Below, piece after piece: positions 22,659 to 34,287 of a DNA stretch of 64,000 bases (within the stretch, counting starts at the first letter, position 1; each line of letters begins with the position of its first letter). Source of the DNA: Erodium maritimum (lineage: Eukaryota > Streptophyta > Magnoliopsida > Geraniales > Geraniaceae). Location of the stretch: NCBI GenBank assembly GCA_963921825.1, contig OY997591.1:29905825-29969824 (forward strand), given 5' to 3'. Position numbers and translations under genes: made by a program. The notes under the pieces are model-generated. The model did no database searches. It was not told the DNA's origin and worked only from the letters and a program-made list of their open reading frames with translations.

Positions 22659-24250
22659 CTTGAGAAGGGAGAGCAATGTGAAACTCGTTTCAAAGCACAC
22701 AAAGGGAGACTTCTACGTTCGAAATAGAAGAATTTATTATGAGTGCCATTTAAACCGCATTATTGTCACTTTGGATGTAAACATGTTTTGAAGACAATAA
22801 ATTTATTATTTACTTGACATTGTTTGCTTGGAATAATGCACCAGAACTCAATTAATTTAGACTTTTTTTGAAAGAATTAATTTAGACTTAAAATAGAGAC
22901 TTGCACACAACTTCTAGAATTGACCCAAAAGAGTTGAATTAAACATTTTATTTGCTTTGCTTCCTTTAAATAGGCTCAATATTCTAAATCCCTCCATAGA
23001 CAGAATGTTGCCAGCTGGAGAAGTAAATATGCTTTAAGATGGGCATTAATTGTATCAACTCACCCTCTTATAATGTAGTTTCTACCCACTCTCCAGAGCC
23101 TTCTTTCCTTCCTACAAAACCAACCCCCACAGTCATCTATCACTTTCCTTTAAAATCACCAGTCCGTAATTCCCTTAGACCTTTTACTCAGAGCACTTAA
23201 TAATATAAGTATAAGCTTTCATCCCCGCTCTAACCACACTTTATAATTCCAGATTAAGTCAAGCTTTCTTTGATTGTGATCCAGCCACACACTTTACTTA
23301 TCCTAAATACTCGCAAACTACTTCACATAACATAAGTATCTCAGTGGGGCCTATGCCCGCACCATCAACCAGTGAACCCACTAAATCACATCATGGCAGG
23401 ACTGTGTAAAAAGAAACAAATTCAACATCCGCTAAGAGTATCTGCAAGCGAGATACACTTTGCTTCTATCATTTAAGATCCTTAAACCTATCCCAAATTT
23501 AAATTCTTCTAAGACAGGGGGAAAGTGTGTATCCTGCACAAACCAAAATTTCACCCTAAGAAATTATATTTTTTTTTAAAATCACCAAAAGCTAAACCCC
23601 AAAAGACATGGCCTTGACCACTTTCCCACCTGGACAGGGCAGAAATTTCCCCACAGAAGAATACTGCTAGGCAATCATCCTAAAGAGGAAACATAAAGTA
23701 GAATCAAAATACACTGTATTTCAGCTTCCTGAAACTAAAATTTTCCATTTTGCATAAATCAATGCTCTCATATTCCCCAAACTTCCCTTCAAAGAAGACA
23801 GAGAGCTGTAAGATCCGCCCAGCAAAAACAAAATACAGAATCAACCGGGAGACGAGTTAATTAACTCTCAATTATTACACAACAAGAAATTCAAAAACAC
23901 CGAACACGACCAAATTGAAGTTAGGTGACGGAAATTGAACACGAAAAAGTAAAGTCAACAGCTTTCAACAGGAGAATTGAGGAACCAAGTAGCAGAAACA
24001 CATAAATTCGAACATGGAACAAAGACCCAGTTCGTAAAAACCAAAATCGAAAGCAACCCAAGATCGCAGATCATCAAAGAAGCAACAATTGCATAGAGTA
24101 AAATAAGAAGTCGAGAAAAAGAGACTTAAGAATCAGATGGAATTAGGCGAGAATATTCACATACCTGAGCGGTAAACTATCGACCCTCTCTTCTCTATCC
24201 TTGTCCCTCCTCTCTAAGCTTACTGCAGAGACAGAAGAGCGAGAAAGGGG
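22659..24250 (-). other. 5'-UTR exon and long leader intron of the CTD phosphatase gene
   Basis: A non-coding first exon (about 24250-24165) ends CCGCTCAG with donor GTATGTGAA. The intron runs 24164-22659 (1.5 kb, AT-rich) and ends TTCTCAAG just before the leader ATTCAACTG and the start ATG at 22649. Nothing else is recognised within the intron. Confidence 0.6.
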
Positions 24251-24600
24251 CAAAACTTGAGAATGAAATTAGATTAGGAAAGAAAAGGGACGACGATGTG
24301 GGCTGTCCAGTTCCAGATGCGGTGGACGGCCACGATGCAGTCTCTCGAATTCCCAACTCGCCACTGATATCTCGACACGTGGAAGGTTGGCATCCACGTC
24401 AGCGCCAGCCGTGATGGTGATTATAAGGAATAGAGAGTTCCGTGGACACTTTGACTTTATTTGGGTCCCACAGAACCGCTTATCCAATACTGCGTTGCCA
24501 GCACAACAGAGCACTTTGTGGCTTCTTCTCTTCACCAAGGTTTTCAAAGCTTCTGGAGAGATGCAGATTGGTTTCGTTTGTGACTAACGGAGAGGATATA
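24251..24600 (-). promoter_or_regulatory. Promoter region of the CTD phosphatase gene with G-box
   Basis: ACACGTGG, a G-box/ABRE (CACGTG at 24376-24381), and CCACGTCA (24394-24401) lie about 130-150 bp upstream of the inferred first exon. These are bZIP and bHLH binding sites. No clear TATA box is seen on the minus strand. Confidence 0.4.
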
Positions 24601-24891
24601 CACATTTCCTCTAAATCGCTTATGAAAACGAGAGAACGAGGATTAACATGGTTTATGTTATATGTACGGACATCATCACCGTAAACTACTTTTGTTTTTT
24701 TTTATATGCTAAGAAATTTATTAAACATTCGTTTTTATAATAAGATAGAACGAAGTAAAAAAACAATCTTTAAAAGATGATATGTTGTCCGGACCAAACA
24801 GCTACGAAAGCTCAATACAATCAACATCCCCACAAAACGACCCACTAAACAACAAACACCATCAAAAGCAAATAAAGAAACACAAACAACT

Positions 24892-27516
24892 TTTTTTTTA
24901 TCAGAGATGTTTTTATATCCCTGTCTAAATTACAGGTAGCCAGGAACGGCTCTAACGTGTCTTAAAAGACTACAACCAAGGTTAAAACCACAATAAAAAT
25001 AACACTACAGAGACATCTAAACTGAGAACAAAGAACATGAACATAGGACAGAACAACTAGAACACCAAAATTAGCCTCTGGAACCTTTGGAACGAATGGA
25101 GCTCTTACAGCTCACGAAAGGATACTTGCACCAATCCACAGAAGAATAGAGGAAAAAACAGGGAGGGATGTCTTGACTAGTCCAAACAAAGCAACCTGGA
25201 CCATGGAGACCACAAAATTTAATTCCCGAGTCTTGACAAAAACCGGATTTCTCTTTCAGATACCTCCCATAACGAACTCCTCTTTTGATCAGAAGATTTA
25301 AGAGGATGAAGAGTAGGCGTTGCAACCTCCAACATCCGACTCTTCCTCAGAATCCATCCCAGGTTCGCAATCCCCAGCAGCCACATACAATTCTACATTT
25401 AAAGCCTCTAGTTCACGTCTGAATTGTTCTCCGGATGACTTTGATTTGAAGCCCATGGCACTGCAATAGGCCCAGACCTTTTCAGCCGCTTGCAACTGTC
25501 CTTGGGCTCGGCCCATACGTATCCTGAGCAATCGACTTATCACTCACAGTGGCTTGAGAATCGGCCTTGTCTCTTGCTTTTAGCTTCGTTTCCTTTTTCT
25601 TCTTTTTCGAAATCACACTACCTGACACAGTCTTCTCTGAATCCACGCTAATCTGAGTTTATGGCACAGTGCTAATGTCCTCAGGTTGCTCAACAATAGG
25701 GAGCAGAGGCAAAGCTGATGATTCAGGGGGTAACATCCTAGTAGAGTCAAAGCTCTTAGAAAGGTTAGAATTCACAGGGGATAGCCGGTTACCTTCGGCT
25801 TCTGGATTCACTCTAGCCGAATTTTCGGGGCTATAAGACAGCCAGCTATCATCCGCCTTATTAATATTCGGGATTATCAATGGTACCTGAATATCTTGGT
25901 CTTCAGATACTTTGATGCTGCAAGTCTCGCCATCAAAGGACACTCGAACAAATTGCTCGGATTTGCTCTCAAAGCAAAGATGAATCAGAACATAGGCTTC
26001 GTCAAAGTCCAAACCCATAACCGATTCTGGGTGAACCATCACCACCTCCCCGAAAGCCCCTGCAACTTTCTCCAAATTCCTCTTTGTCCAGCATTGGATT
26101 GGAATTCCCTGGATCCTTAACTAGCGGAATGAGCCACCTTTTAGCAAGAGTGGTTCCTTGTCTAAACCCATAGTTATCCATTGGGCTAACCATGACCATC
26201 TACTATCTACCATGCGTTCCTCAAAAGCTCTGTCATCGCAAGAAACCAACACCACCTTATTGCCTAGAGATCTGACCTGAATGTTGAAAACCCCTTGTCT
26301 GCCTAGCTCTTCCTGCAACATTTTTGAACTTAGATTACCATGAAGCACGCTCAGCCATCCATTGTTCGCCTCAACTTTCAGCTTTTCATCCACATCTAAC
26401 AGAATTGGGTCTGAACAGCCGTGGCCGGACCAAGGACTATTTGTCTTGTCTTCTGCCTTTCTATTAAGGAACAACCTTAGATCCTCCCTTGGAGCTCTCT
26501 CCCAGCTCTTGTTCTTATCCCAAGCCTGAGCCAAAAACAACATCTTCGACCTAATTTTTGACCCATTGGTGGATTTCACCACTTTCTCCAAATCAACACC
26601 TGCTTTATACCGGATGAACCCGAATTACTTGCCTCTTTTGTTAGGATTGTATGGCAGATGGATATGATCAATCACTCCAAAATTACTGAAAATGGCCTTC
26701 ACACCTTCCTTTGATGAGCCATCAGGTAAATTGAGGACAAAAATGGTGTTGGGTTGAAGGACTCCTCTCTCCTGGACTCGAGGTCGGTGAAAATCAACCC
26801 CCTCAACCTCCCTCTGTGGACCGGTGAAACTCAGCACCGGCTTCTCCAAACCCAATCGGAGTTCACTCCCCTCGTCTGAACTCGAATCCACGGCCTCTTG
26901 CTTGTCTCTCCCCATCGAACATTCAAAAGCACTTGATACCTTCCCTGACATCTTGCAGGCCGATTGTCTGGGAGATCGAAAAAACCAGGTCACCGGAAAT
27001 TTGAACAGACCTGGCCTCTGTTTTGATTTGTTCCCAAATCGGGGAATCTGAATAGCTGAATAATAACCCCAATGGATTGAATGTTGTCCCAAACCTCTTT
27101 CTCCAGCAGCAAATGTATGCCTTGCTCAATGAAAACAACACAAAGATGTCACTGCGTATCACAAATCAGCGAGCACATACCTGGAAGAACTCCGAGCCTG
27201 TGCAGGTAAAACGGGCCCTGTTTCGACGAGGACGTTGTATGGCCTCGGACGGTTACCGCTCTATATCCACAGCCCACTTGCTGCGACGTCGAACCAGATG
27301 GAGATCCGGAATGCTCCGACTAAGGACGGTCACGGGGACGCACTCATCAACCTCTGCCATAGAGTTACTACCGGACAGAATGAGAAGCCCTGCAACTCCG
27401 GCAGTCGGCGCTGACTATTCTCAACACTCCGGCGGCGGTGCGATCATAGCGACGAAGCCCTAATGACGCCGCGCGTGAGGCGCATTCTCTCTGTTATACT
27501 ATAGTTGACTGAAACT
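24892..27516 (-). mobile_element. LINE L-B: ORF1-only element nested in L-A
   Basis: Exact 14-bp duplication AAACACAAACAACT at 24878-24891 and 27517-27530. The tail is a T9 run (A-tail on the minus strand) at 24891-24899. It has a 5' UTR (27516 to about 27100), one ORF1 and a 3' UTR, but no ORF2. It splits the 3' end of L-A, so it is younger. Confidence 0.85.
25298..27092 (-). pseudogene. LINE L-B ORF1 (RRM plus DUF4283), three stops and one frameshift
   Basis: One frame runs from about 27092 to 25560 apart from stops at 26625 (TAA), 26121 (TAG, expected Trp) and 25659 (TAA). A frameshift near 25540 leads into the C-terminal piece 25543-25298. An RRM is recognisable (TIFVLNLPDGSSKEGVKAIF, about 26750), then a DUF4283-like core (RSLGNKVVLVSCDDRAFEER). 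Such proteins bind LINE RNA as chaperones. Confidence 0.7.
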
Positions 27517-27599
27517 AAACACAAACAACTCAAGCAATAACAAACAATCATCGGTCCAACATGGATCCACCCTCCGAGCCTTCTTCCTTTTTGAACTCA

Positions 27600-30500
27600 A
27601 ACACCAACTCGAATAGCTGCCCCAATCCTCAAAAGTGACCCCAGATCGAAGGGACCCTGAGTTCCAACATACACCAAACGAATGAGCTTTTATCTTCGCC
27701 ACCACACCATCCACTGTGTCCATTTTCTGGATTAAACACGACACCATTTCAAACCAGCCAAATATTCCACAAAGCCACATAACCAACACGCACCCAGCAA
27801 GACCACCACCTCCTTGATCCCAAACCCTTCCACCATAACAAAACTCCACCTATACGCTCCGTCATAGGACCACACAACCTCCACCACACAAACATCTTGC
27901 ACCAGATCTCAGATGCATACAAACAGTGCAACAACACGTGATAAGCATAATCAAAAATAAGCTTACAGAAAGGGCATAACATGTTGTTCAAGGATATTTG
28001 CAAACCTCTACTCTCCAAATACTCCATAGTAGGGAGTGTATTGTGAGCTGTCAACCACACAAAAGCATTAAACTTTGACGGAGCATGTTTCACCCATAAA
28101 ATAGCAGCCCATTCCAAAGTCAAGCTAAGGCCGTTGATCCTGTTACAAACTTATAAGCTGATGAAACTGAGAAGCCCTTATCATGCTTCTCCCAAACAAG
28201 ACAATCCTCCCTATCCGGCCTCAACACCACATCATCCAACAACCCCATCAACACCATAGCTTCATCATCTTCCCAGGAAACTAACTCCCGTAAAAAAACC
28301 CATTATCCTAACTCCCGAGACCCAAAAAAATATCAACTTCCTCATACTTGGCCGATGAAGCTGCAAACAGATCAGGAAAACACATATGCAAAGAAGATGA
28401 CCCTACCCACACATCCTCCCAAAAGAAAATCTGATCACCATTCCCTAACCTCCAATGAACACCCTAATTGCCAAACAATTCCTTAAAGTCAGGATCAGCA
28501 GCCAAAGCCATAATATGACTTACCATAAAAGACGATCCCGGTTTATCAGCTTTAAGCAAATCCCAATCCTTTTCCTCCCAACCAAATAATGCACAAATCA
28601 CCCTCTTCCCTAAAGAATTAGTTTCACTAGAAAACGCCACCACCACTTAGCCAGTAAACTGACATTCATGGTCTCCAAACGCCTAATTCCAATGCCCCCT
28701 TTCTCCTTGGGTTTACACACCGAACTCCAACGAACCTTACAACCATTCCTCCCTATAAACGGGTTAGTCCAAAGGAACCGTCTCTGTCATGCTTCCAAAA
28801 CTGCAATAACCTTTTTTTGGAGCGTTCGTAAGAGACATATAAAATAAAGGAAGAGCTGACAAGGTCGATTTTACCAAAACAATACGACCCGCCATATTGA
28901 GATTCTTTAACTTCCATAACCCTAACGTCTTCTTGAATTTCTCCACCACTGAATCCCAAGAAGAAATTCTTCTCGGATTTGCCCCCAACCAGAAACCAAG
29001 ATACTTCATATGCAAGAAACCCATATGGCATCCCAATATTTGAGCCTCTTCCGAACACAACTCCTCATTTGAAACTACAACAGTAGACTTGGAAAAGTTT
29101 ATCTTCAAACCAGACCCTTTTCTGAAAACTTTCTAACAGACCTTTAACGAACTTCAAACCCTCCACATCACCCTTAATAAATAAAAGGGTATCGTCTGCA
29201 AACTGCAAATGTGACAAAGATAGGCCAGCCGATCTCACCTCCACCCCCTTGAAGGCACCAATTCGTTTCCCAATCTCCAATAACTGATGCAGCCCATTCG
29301 CTGCAATTAAAAGAAAAGAAAAGAATATAACGGGCATCCTTCCTTAATGCCATTATAAATGTGAAAATCTCCACTAGGGGGTCCATATATCAGCACCAAC
29401 ATGAAGGCTCTAAAACAGCCTTGCATCCACGCCCTCCATTGTAAACTCAACCCCATCTCATTCATAATCTTATCTATAAAGCCCCAATGAACTTTGTCAT
29501 AAGATTTCTTAAAATCAAGCTTTAACAAGACCACTTCCTCTTTTAAACGCTTCAACTTGTGAATTAATTCTGAAGCTAATAAAACACCATCCACAAGTTG
29601 TCTCCCTGCCACAAAACCACTCTAGTTGTCACTAATCAACCCCGGTAGCACTTTCTTGAGATAATTCGCCAAAACCTTGGCCAGAATTTTATAGGGTCCA
29701 GAAATCAGGCTTATAGGATGGAAATCATCAAAACCCTCCACAACATTAGACTTAGGGATTAAAGTAAAAAAGGATGAATTAATACCTTTATCTAGTCTCC
29801 CTGAATCCTAAAAAGAAACCAAAAATTTACACACATCAGCTCCAACCACATCCCAACACACCTGATAAAAACGCATAGAAAACCCATCTAGCTCGGGAGC
29901 TTTCTCTCCCCATAATTCTTCATTGCCCGAACAATCTCTTGTTCCTTAAAACCGGCTTCTAACCACTTCGCTTGAACACTACACAGTACACAGCTGCCAG
30001 AAAGGAAGATCAGGTAAATCAACTATTACCTCCAGATCCACTTTAAAACGGTTAGAAAAGTGAGACACCGATGCTTGCTTAATCACTACTAGCGTGTCAA
30101 AAAAATTCTGACCCACACGGACCCGAGTAATTCGGTTCCGAGTTGCCCTGAAGTTGCAATCCGATGGAAAAAACGAATGCACCGGTTACCTCCTTTAAAC
30201 CAACGAACTCTAGCCTTTTGACTCCATAATTTCGCCAACCAAGGACTCTTCTAAATTAAGAGAGCTTAGCATAAAGCCCTCCTTTCACGCTCCGACCCTA
30301 CCAAGGTCCTATCATCCAGAATTGAATCCCAACTCTCTAGTTCAGCAATCAAATTAGCAACTTCAATCTCAACCCTTCCGAATACCTCTTTATTCCAAAC
30401 TTGCAAATCCTGCCTCAAACACCTCAACTTGGACCATGCCATTGAAAAAAACTGTGATCCCTGGCAAAGGAATAAGACTCCCACAACATCTTAACAGTAG

Positions 30501-31250
30501 GTAAAAGGATATATGCTCAATCCAGACATTAATAAATTTGATCGGTTTTGGACCCCAATCAACCACTTCCACTCCCAATAAAACCGGTCTATGGTTCGAA
30601 ACTCCCCTCGCGAGGCTCTGATGAATCAATACTCAGCTTCAGAAAAGAACAAAAACTTGTCAAGACGCGAAGCTTTTAAACCCGTATCATACCAGATGAA
30701 TTTAGACCCAATTAAAGTTAGATCCAAAACACCCAAATCCTTATTAAAATAGAAAATGTCAAACCATCCGATCTCTTAAAACGACTATCACATCTCTCCT
30801 CAGCTGATAAGACAGAATTAAAATCTCCTCCAAGAATAAGAATATCATGTAAGCTACCACGCAACCCTACCAAAGTAGACCACAGGGCACGTCTCTCACG
30901 TGCAGAATTCGGGGCAATAACATTAACCACACTGATTGGTAACTGCGAACCAATAATTACACCATTCCAATATATCACATTATGCTCAAAAAAGACATTT
31001 TCTTAATATAAACATACAACGTCCACACTAATAAAACTCCACCAGTCGACCCAACCGCCGACACCCAATCACAACCCCAATCAGCACCAAACCCACAACT
31101 CCGAAGAATACCAGAATCAACTAAAAAAAGTTTAGTTTCTTGCAACAAAACCAAATCAACACTATTAGACAAAAACAACGTTTTAATGCTATTACTTTTC
31201 AAGTCGGAATGCATACCTCTCACATTCCACGTGAGGCACCGCATCACCAA
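27600..31250 (-). pseudogene. LINE L-A ORF2 (endonuclease-RT), decayed
   Basis: Starts MVMRCLTWNVRGMHSDLKSN at 31250, the usual start of an APE-type endonuclease. RT pieces include LLKLDFKKSYDKVHWGFIDK (about 29520) and the catalytic FADDTLLF near 29200. The zinc-binding end (SLNNMLCPFCKLIFDYAYH, about 28000) follows. At least five frame changes and several stops separate these pieces. No RNase H domain was found after the zinc region, unlike L-D and L-G. Confidence 0.75.
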
Positions 31251-31439
31251 GAGCTAAAATAAAGAATCCGAGACAAGAATTAAGTCATTACCTTTCTTCG
31301 GCTCCTGAGAGTCCTCTTCCTCACTATCGCCAACTTCCTCAGAAAATAGAGTTCGCTGAGGATCTTCAATATCAAGACAATCAAACTGCACAAGAACCAA
31401 TGGACCGAGGTCAATGGATTCTTTCCCGACCTTCTTGCA

Positions 31440-33120
31440 GTAACTCTAGTCGCCCGAACTCCCTTTTATCTTCTTTGCAAAGTCCACAATAAAGGTCCCC
31501 GAACTCGCTCCATTACCAACCGACCCCGACTTAACTGTAGTCTGGTAAAAAAAACTTGGAGACACAACCTCCTTGGCCCTTCCTTTTTTCCTTGGCCTTC
31601 CACAACCCCTTTTGGTTTGAGCAGAAACAACAATCTCACCAGAATTCTGCACCTCCGGCTCCCCACTCTATTGCAAACGCACAATGTCAAAATCAGAACT
31701 ACCTTGCAGTCGTTGATCCTCACAACCCTGCAAAGCGATGTCCTCTTGAACACGGTTCTGAGATTCCATTTGTTTTATCGTAGAGTCTTTTCTGACCGAA
31801 ACTCTATTTTCACCGTCATCAAATAACCGAGAAAAATGAGTGATTTCAAGCCCAAGGCCCTCCTTCCCCAATGGTCTCGGTGTCTAACAAACACAACCTC
31901 TGCATCCTCACCTACTACGTTCCGATCCTCATCCTTTCCTACTGAACCAGAGCCAGACGAACCAGAGAAAGAGGAACTAGCTACACATGTATACCAGAAC
32001 GGGACTGCTCTAGAGGAGACTGGTTTCAAGATAATTGGGAAAGAAACATCACCCATTTTAAGAATTACTTTCAAGGCTTCTAGTTGCACCTAAAGACAGT
32101 GCACCAAAAACAAAGGCCCTTCCTAAGGAATCCCCGACATCCGTCGTGTCGACTACACTGATAATCTCTCCGAACACACCTGCTAAGAGCTTGAATTTCT
32201 TATTGGACATGAAAAGGGACTCCAAGGACCTCAACCCAGCTAAAACCTCCTGGTTTCAACAAAACATTCGCAGAGACATCGATCGAATCAAACCAATTCT
32301 TAAGCCAACTCTCCCTTTTATCCTTCAAAGATTTCGCAAATTCAGAGTCAGGGCAAGAGATTAGAAAGACTCTATTCCCGAACCCTCGAATTTTGATATC
32401 TCGAACCCCTTCACGAATAATAGCCTCTTGAATGTTATTGATACTACATTCATTTCGAGCCATGCCCAATAAACTCGACTCCACCAACTGTTTATGATGA
32501 GGCACGAGAGAACCCACACAAGTCTGCACATTCTCCCTCGACCCAGACCCCTTCTTCTCAACATGGGTTCTGACATTTCCTCTGGAAAATGAGGTGGCTT
32601 TGGTTTTTAAATCATGAGCAACCAAAAGGCGGTGACCCCTGGCTATGGTTCCATGGCATTTGGCTATAATCTGATCAGCATCACCCATTGTTTTCGCATA
32701 AACAAAGCCAAAAAATTTGCCTTTCGTATTGGCTCTTCGTACTACATTGGCCTTTATCACTTCCCGACACAATTGCAATAATACCTAAACCATGTATCAT
32801 CTATGCCAAAAGGTAAATTGAAAACGAATATTTTGTGACTCACCTGTTTTTCGACCGGAGATAAGTCCTCAATCATAGCGATTGATTTCCCTTTCTCACA
32901 TTCAGTCACAAATCCCTTACCACGATCAACCACTGGTACTCGAATTGCCTATACATCCCGATCACCCACTGATGCTCGATCACCCTCCACACCTGTGCTC
33001 AGATCACCCTTCAAAAGCGCCCCCGAATTAGAACCCCCAAATGCCCTTTCCAAATATACAACCCTCGGAAACGCAGCCTTCCTCCCTTCAATCAAAACGT
33101 CGCTAACGACGGAGTCACGA
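31440..33120 (-). pseudogene. LINE L-A ORF1 (RRM/gag-like), decayed
   Basis: The best fragment, 32778-32200, reads through KGKFFGFVYAKTMGDADQII, an RRM RNP1-like stretch, and then a DUF4283-like segment (RGFGNRVFLISCPDSEFAKS). Similar fragments continue to 31440. The protein would bind LINE RNA. Frame changes and stops occur throughout. Confidence 0.65.
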
Positions 33121-33519
33121 CCGACCCACTTGAGATTGTGGATGTCGACGACGTAACCCTCCGATCGTCTCTCTTCCCTCTCTCACTTATGTTTAATTCT
33201 TTATGGTGATTCCTCTATACCATAAACTACTTTTCAAGTGGAAGTAGTAAATTCATTTACACTCTTAAATCAAATGAATCTATTTTTTTTGGGCGGACAA
33301 CGAGAACAATATATTAATAAAAAGAAATCTTTTGAGGAACTAATTTAAAACAAATCATCCGGAAAGGACAATAACCAATTAAAATATCTATAAGAAAAAA
33401 ATTATATATCGTGAGACAAATGTGAAATTGAAAAAAAAATACTTTTTTAGTGAAGTGCTTCAAGAGTGTCGACAGGAGAATATTGCGATAGCGACCGAGG
33501 CAACCGGAACATCGGTTGA

Positions 33520-34287
33520 AGAGCCATAGATCGAGATAGATCACACTCGATGGGTCCCTAGTCAACAAAGCTTCACTAGAAGTGACTAGTATGAAAGATG
33601 ACTCTTTATGGCTTACGTTCTGTTAGTCATTGGAATGGGATTCCGGAGTCTGGTCGTATATATCATGTGGGACATGGTATTGGACGATCCGCATTGAATA
33701 TGTGCTATAGATTGAGTCATGAACATATTCATTATCATAGCTTGTCATGTATCCTTAGACTAAGGTGTTTTTGTGATTGTTATGCAGTCAACAACTGAGT
33801 TTGACCTGAGCTTAACGTTGTCCGTAACAGGGCTTCTATAATGGCCAGGATTGGTTTAGCCATACTTAACACCATACTTGTCATATTTACATCATGCTTG
33901 TCCTATACTATTGTTTATTATGTTGATGGGATTTGATTTGTTTAAGTCATCATTTTCCAACATAGCAAACACAAGACACAAATAGGAAGCAATTTTTCTC
34001 TCCCTCCCCCCAATATTTCGGCCAAGGCAAGCTCTCATCTCCATTTTTGGTGTTCTTGTGTTCTAATAAGAAGAAGTGTGTGGCTTTTATTCTCAAGTGG
34101 ATACGTAGGTGTCTTGGAGATTCAAGCCAAATCATTATTTACCGGTGTTCTTGTTTTGGTATGAAAATGCTAATTTTTTTTGTGGTTCTAATATTTTTTA
34201 GTTGATTCATGGTTTAAGGGTCTTTTGGTTTTATTTTTCATTCCGCTGCAAGTTTCTTCATCTCCTAACTTACCTCGAGACCCAACA
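33520..34287 (+). repeat. LTR copy 1 of the TGTTGG family, truncated
   Basis: Ends in CCTCGAGACCCAACA at 34287, like the other copies. The first about 60 bp of the LTR are missing (homology starts near CCATAGATCGAGATAG), and about 700 bp from the middle are deleted after GGCCAGGATTGG. It is inverted relative to copy 2, 581 bp away. Confidence 0.7.

Larger units (their letters stand above)
24694..33218 (-). mobile_element. LINE L-A: L1-type element with ORF1 and ORF2, interrupted by L-B
   Basis: Target duplication ACCGTAAACTACTTTT (24678-24693) and ACCATAAACTACTTTT (33219-33234), 15 of 16. The A-tail is the T9 run at 24695-24703. Without the nested L-B and its duplicated site the element is about 5.9 kb, a normal length for a full plant L1. 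ORF1 is at about 33120-31440 and ORF2 at 31250-27600. Both are broken by several frameshifts and stops. It is the only LINE here with both ORFs, and the oldest-looking. Confidence 0.85.
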
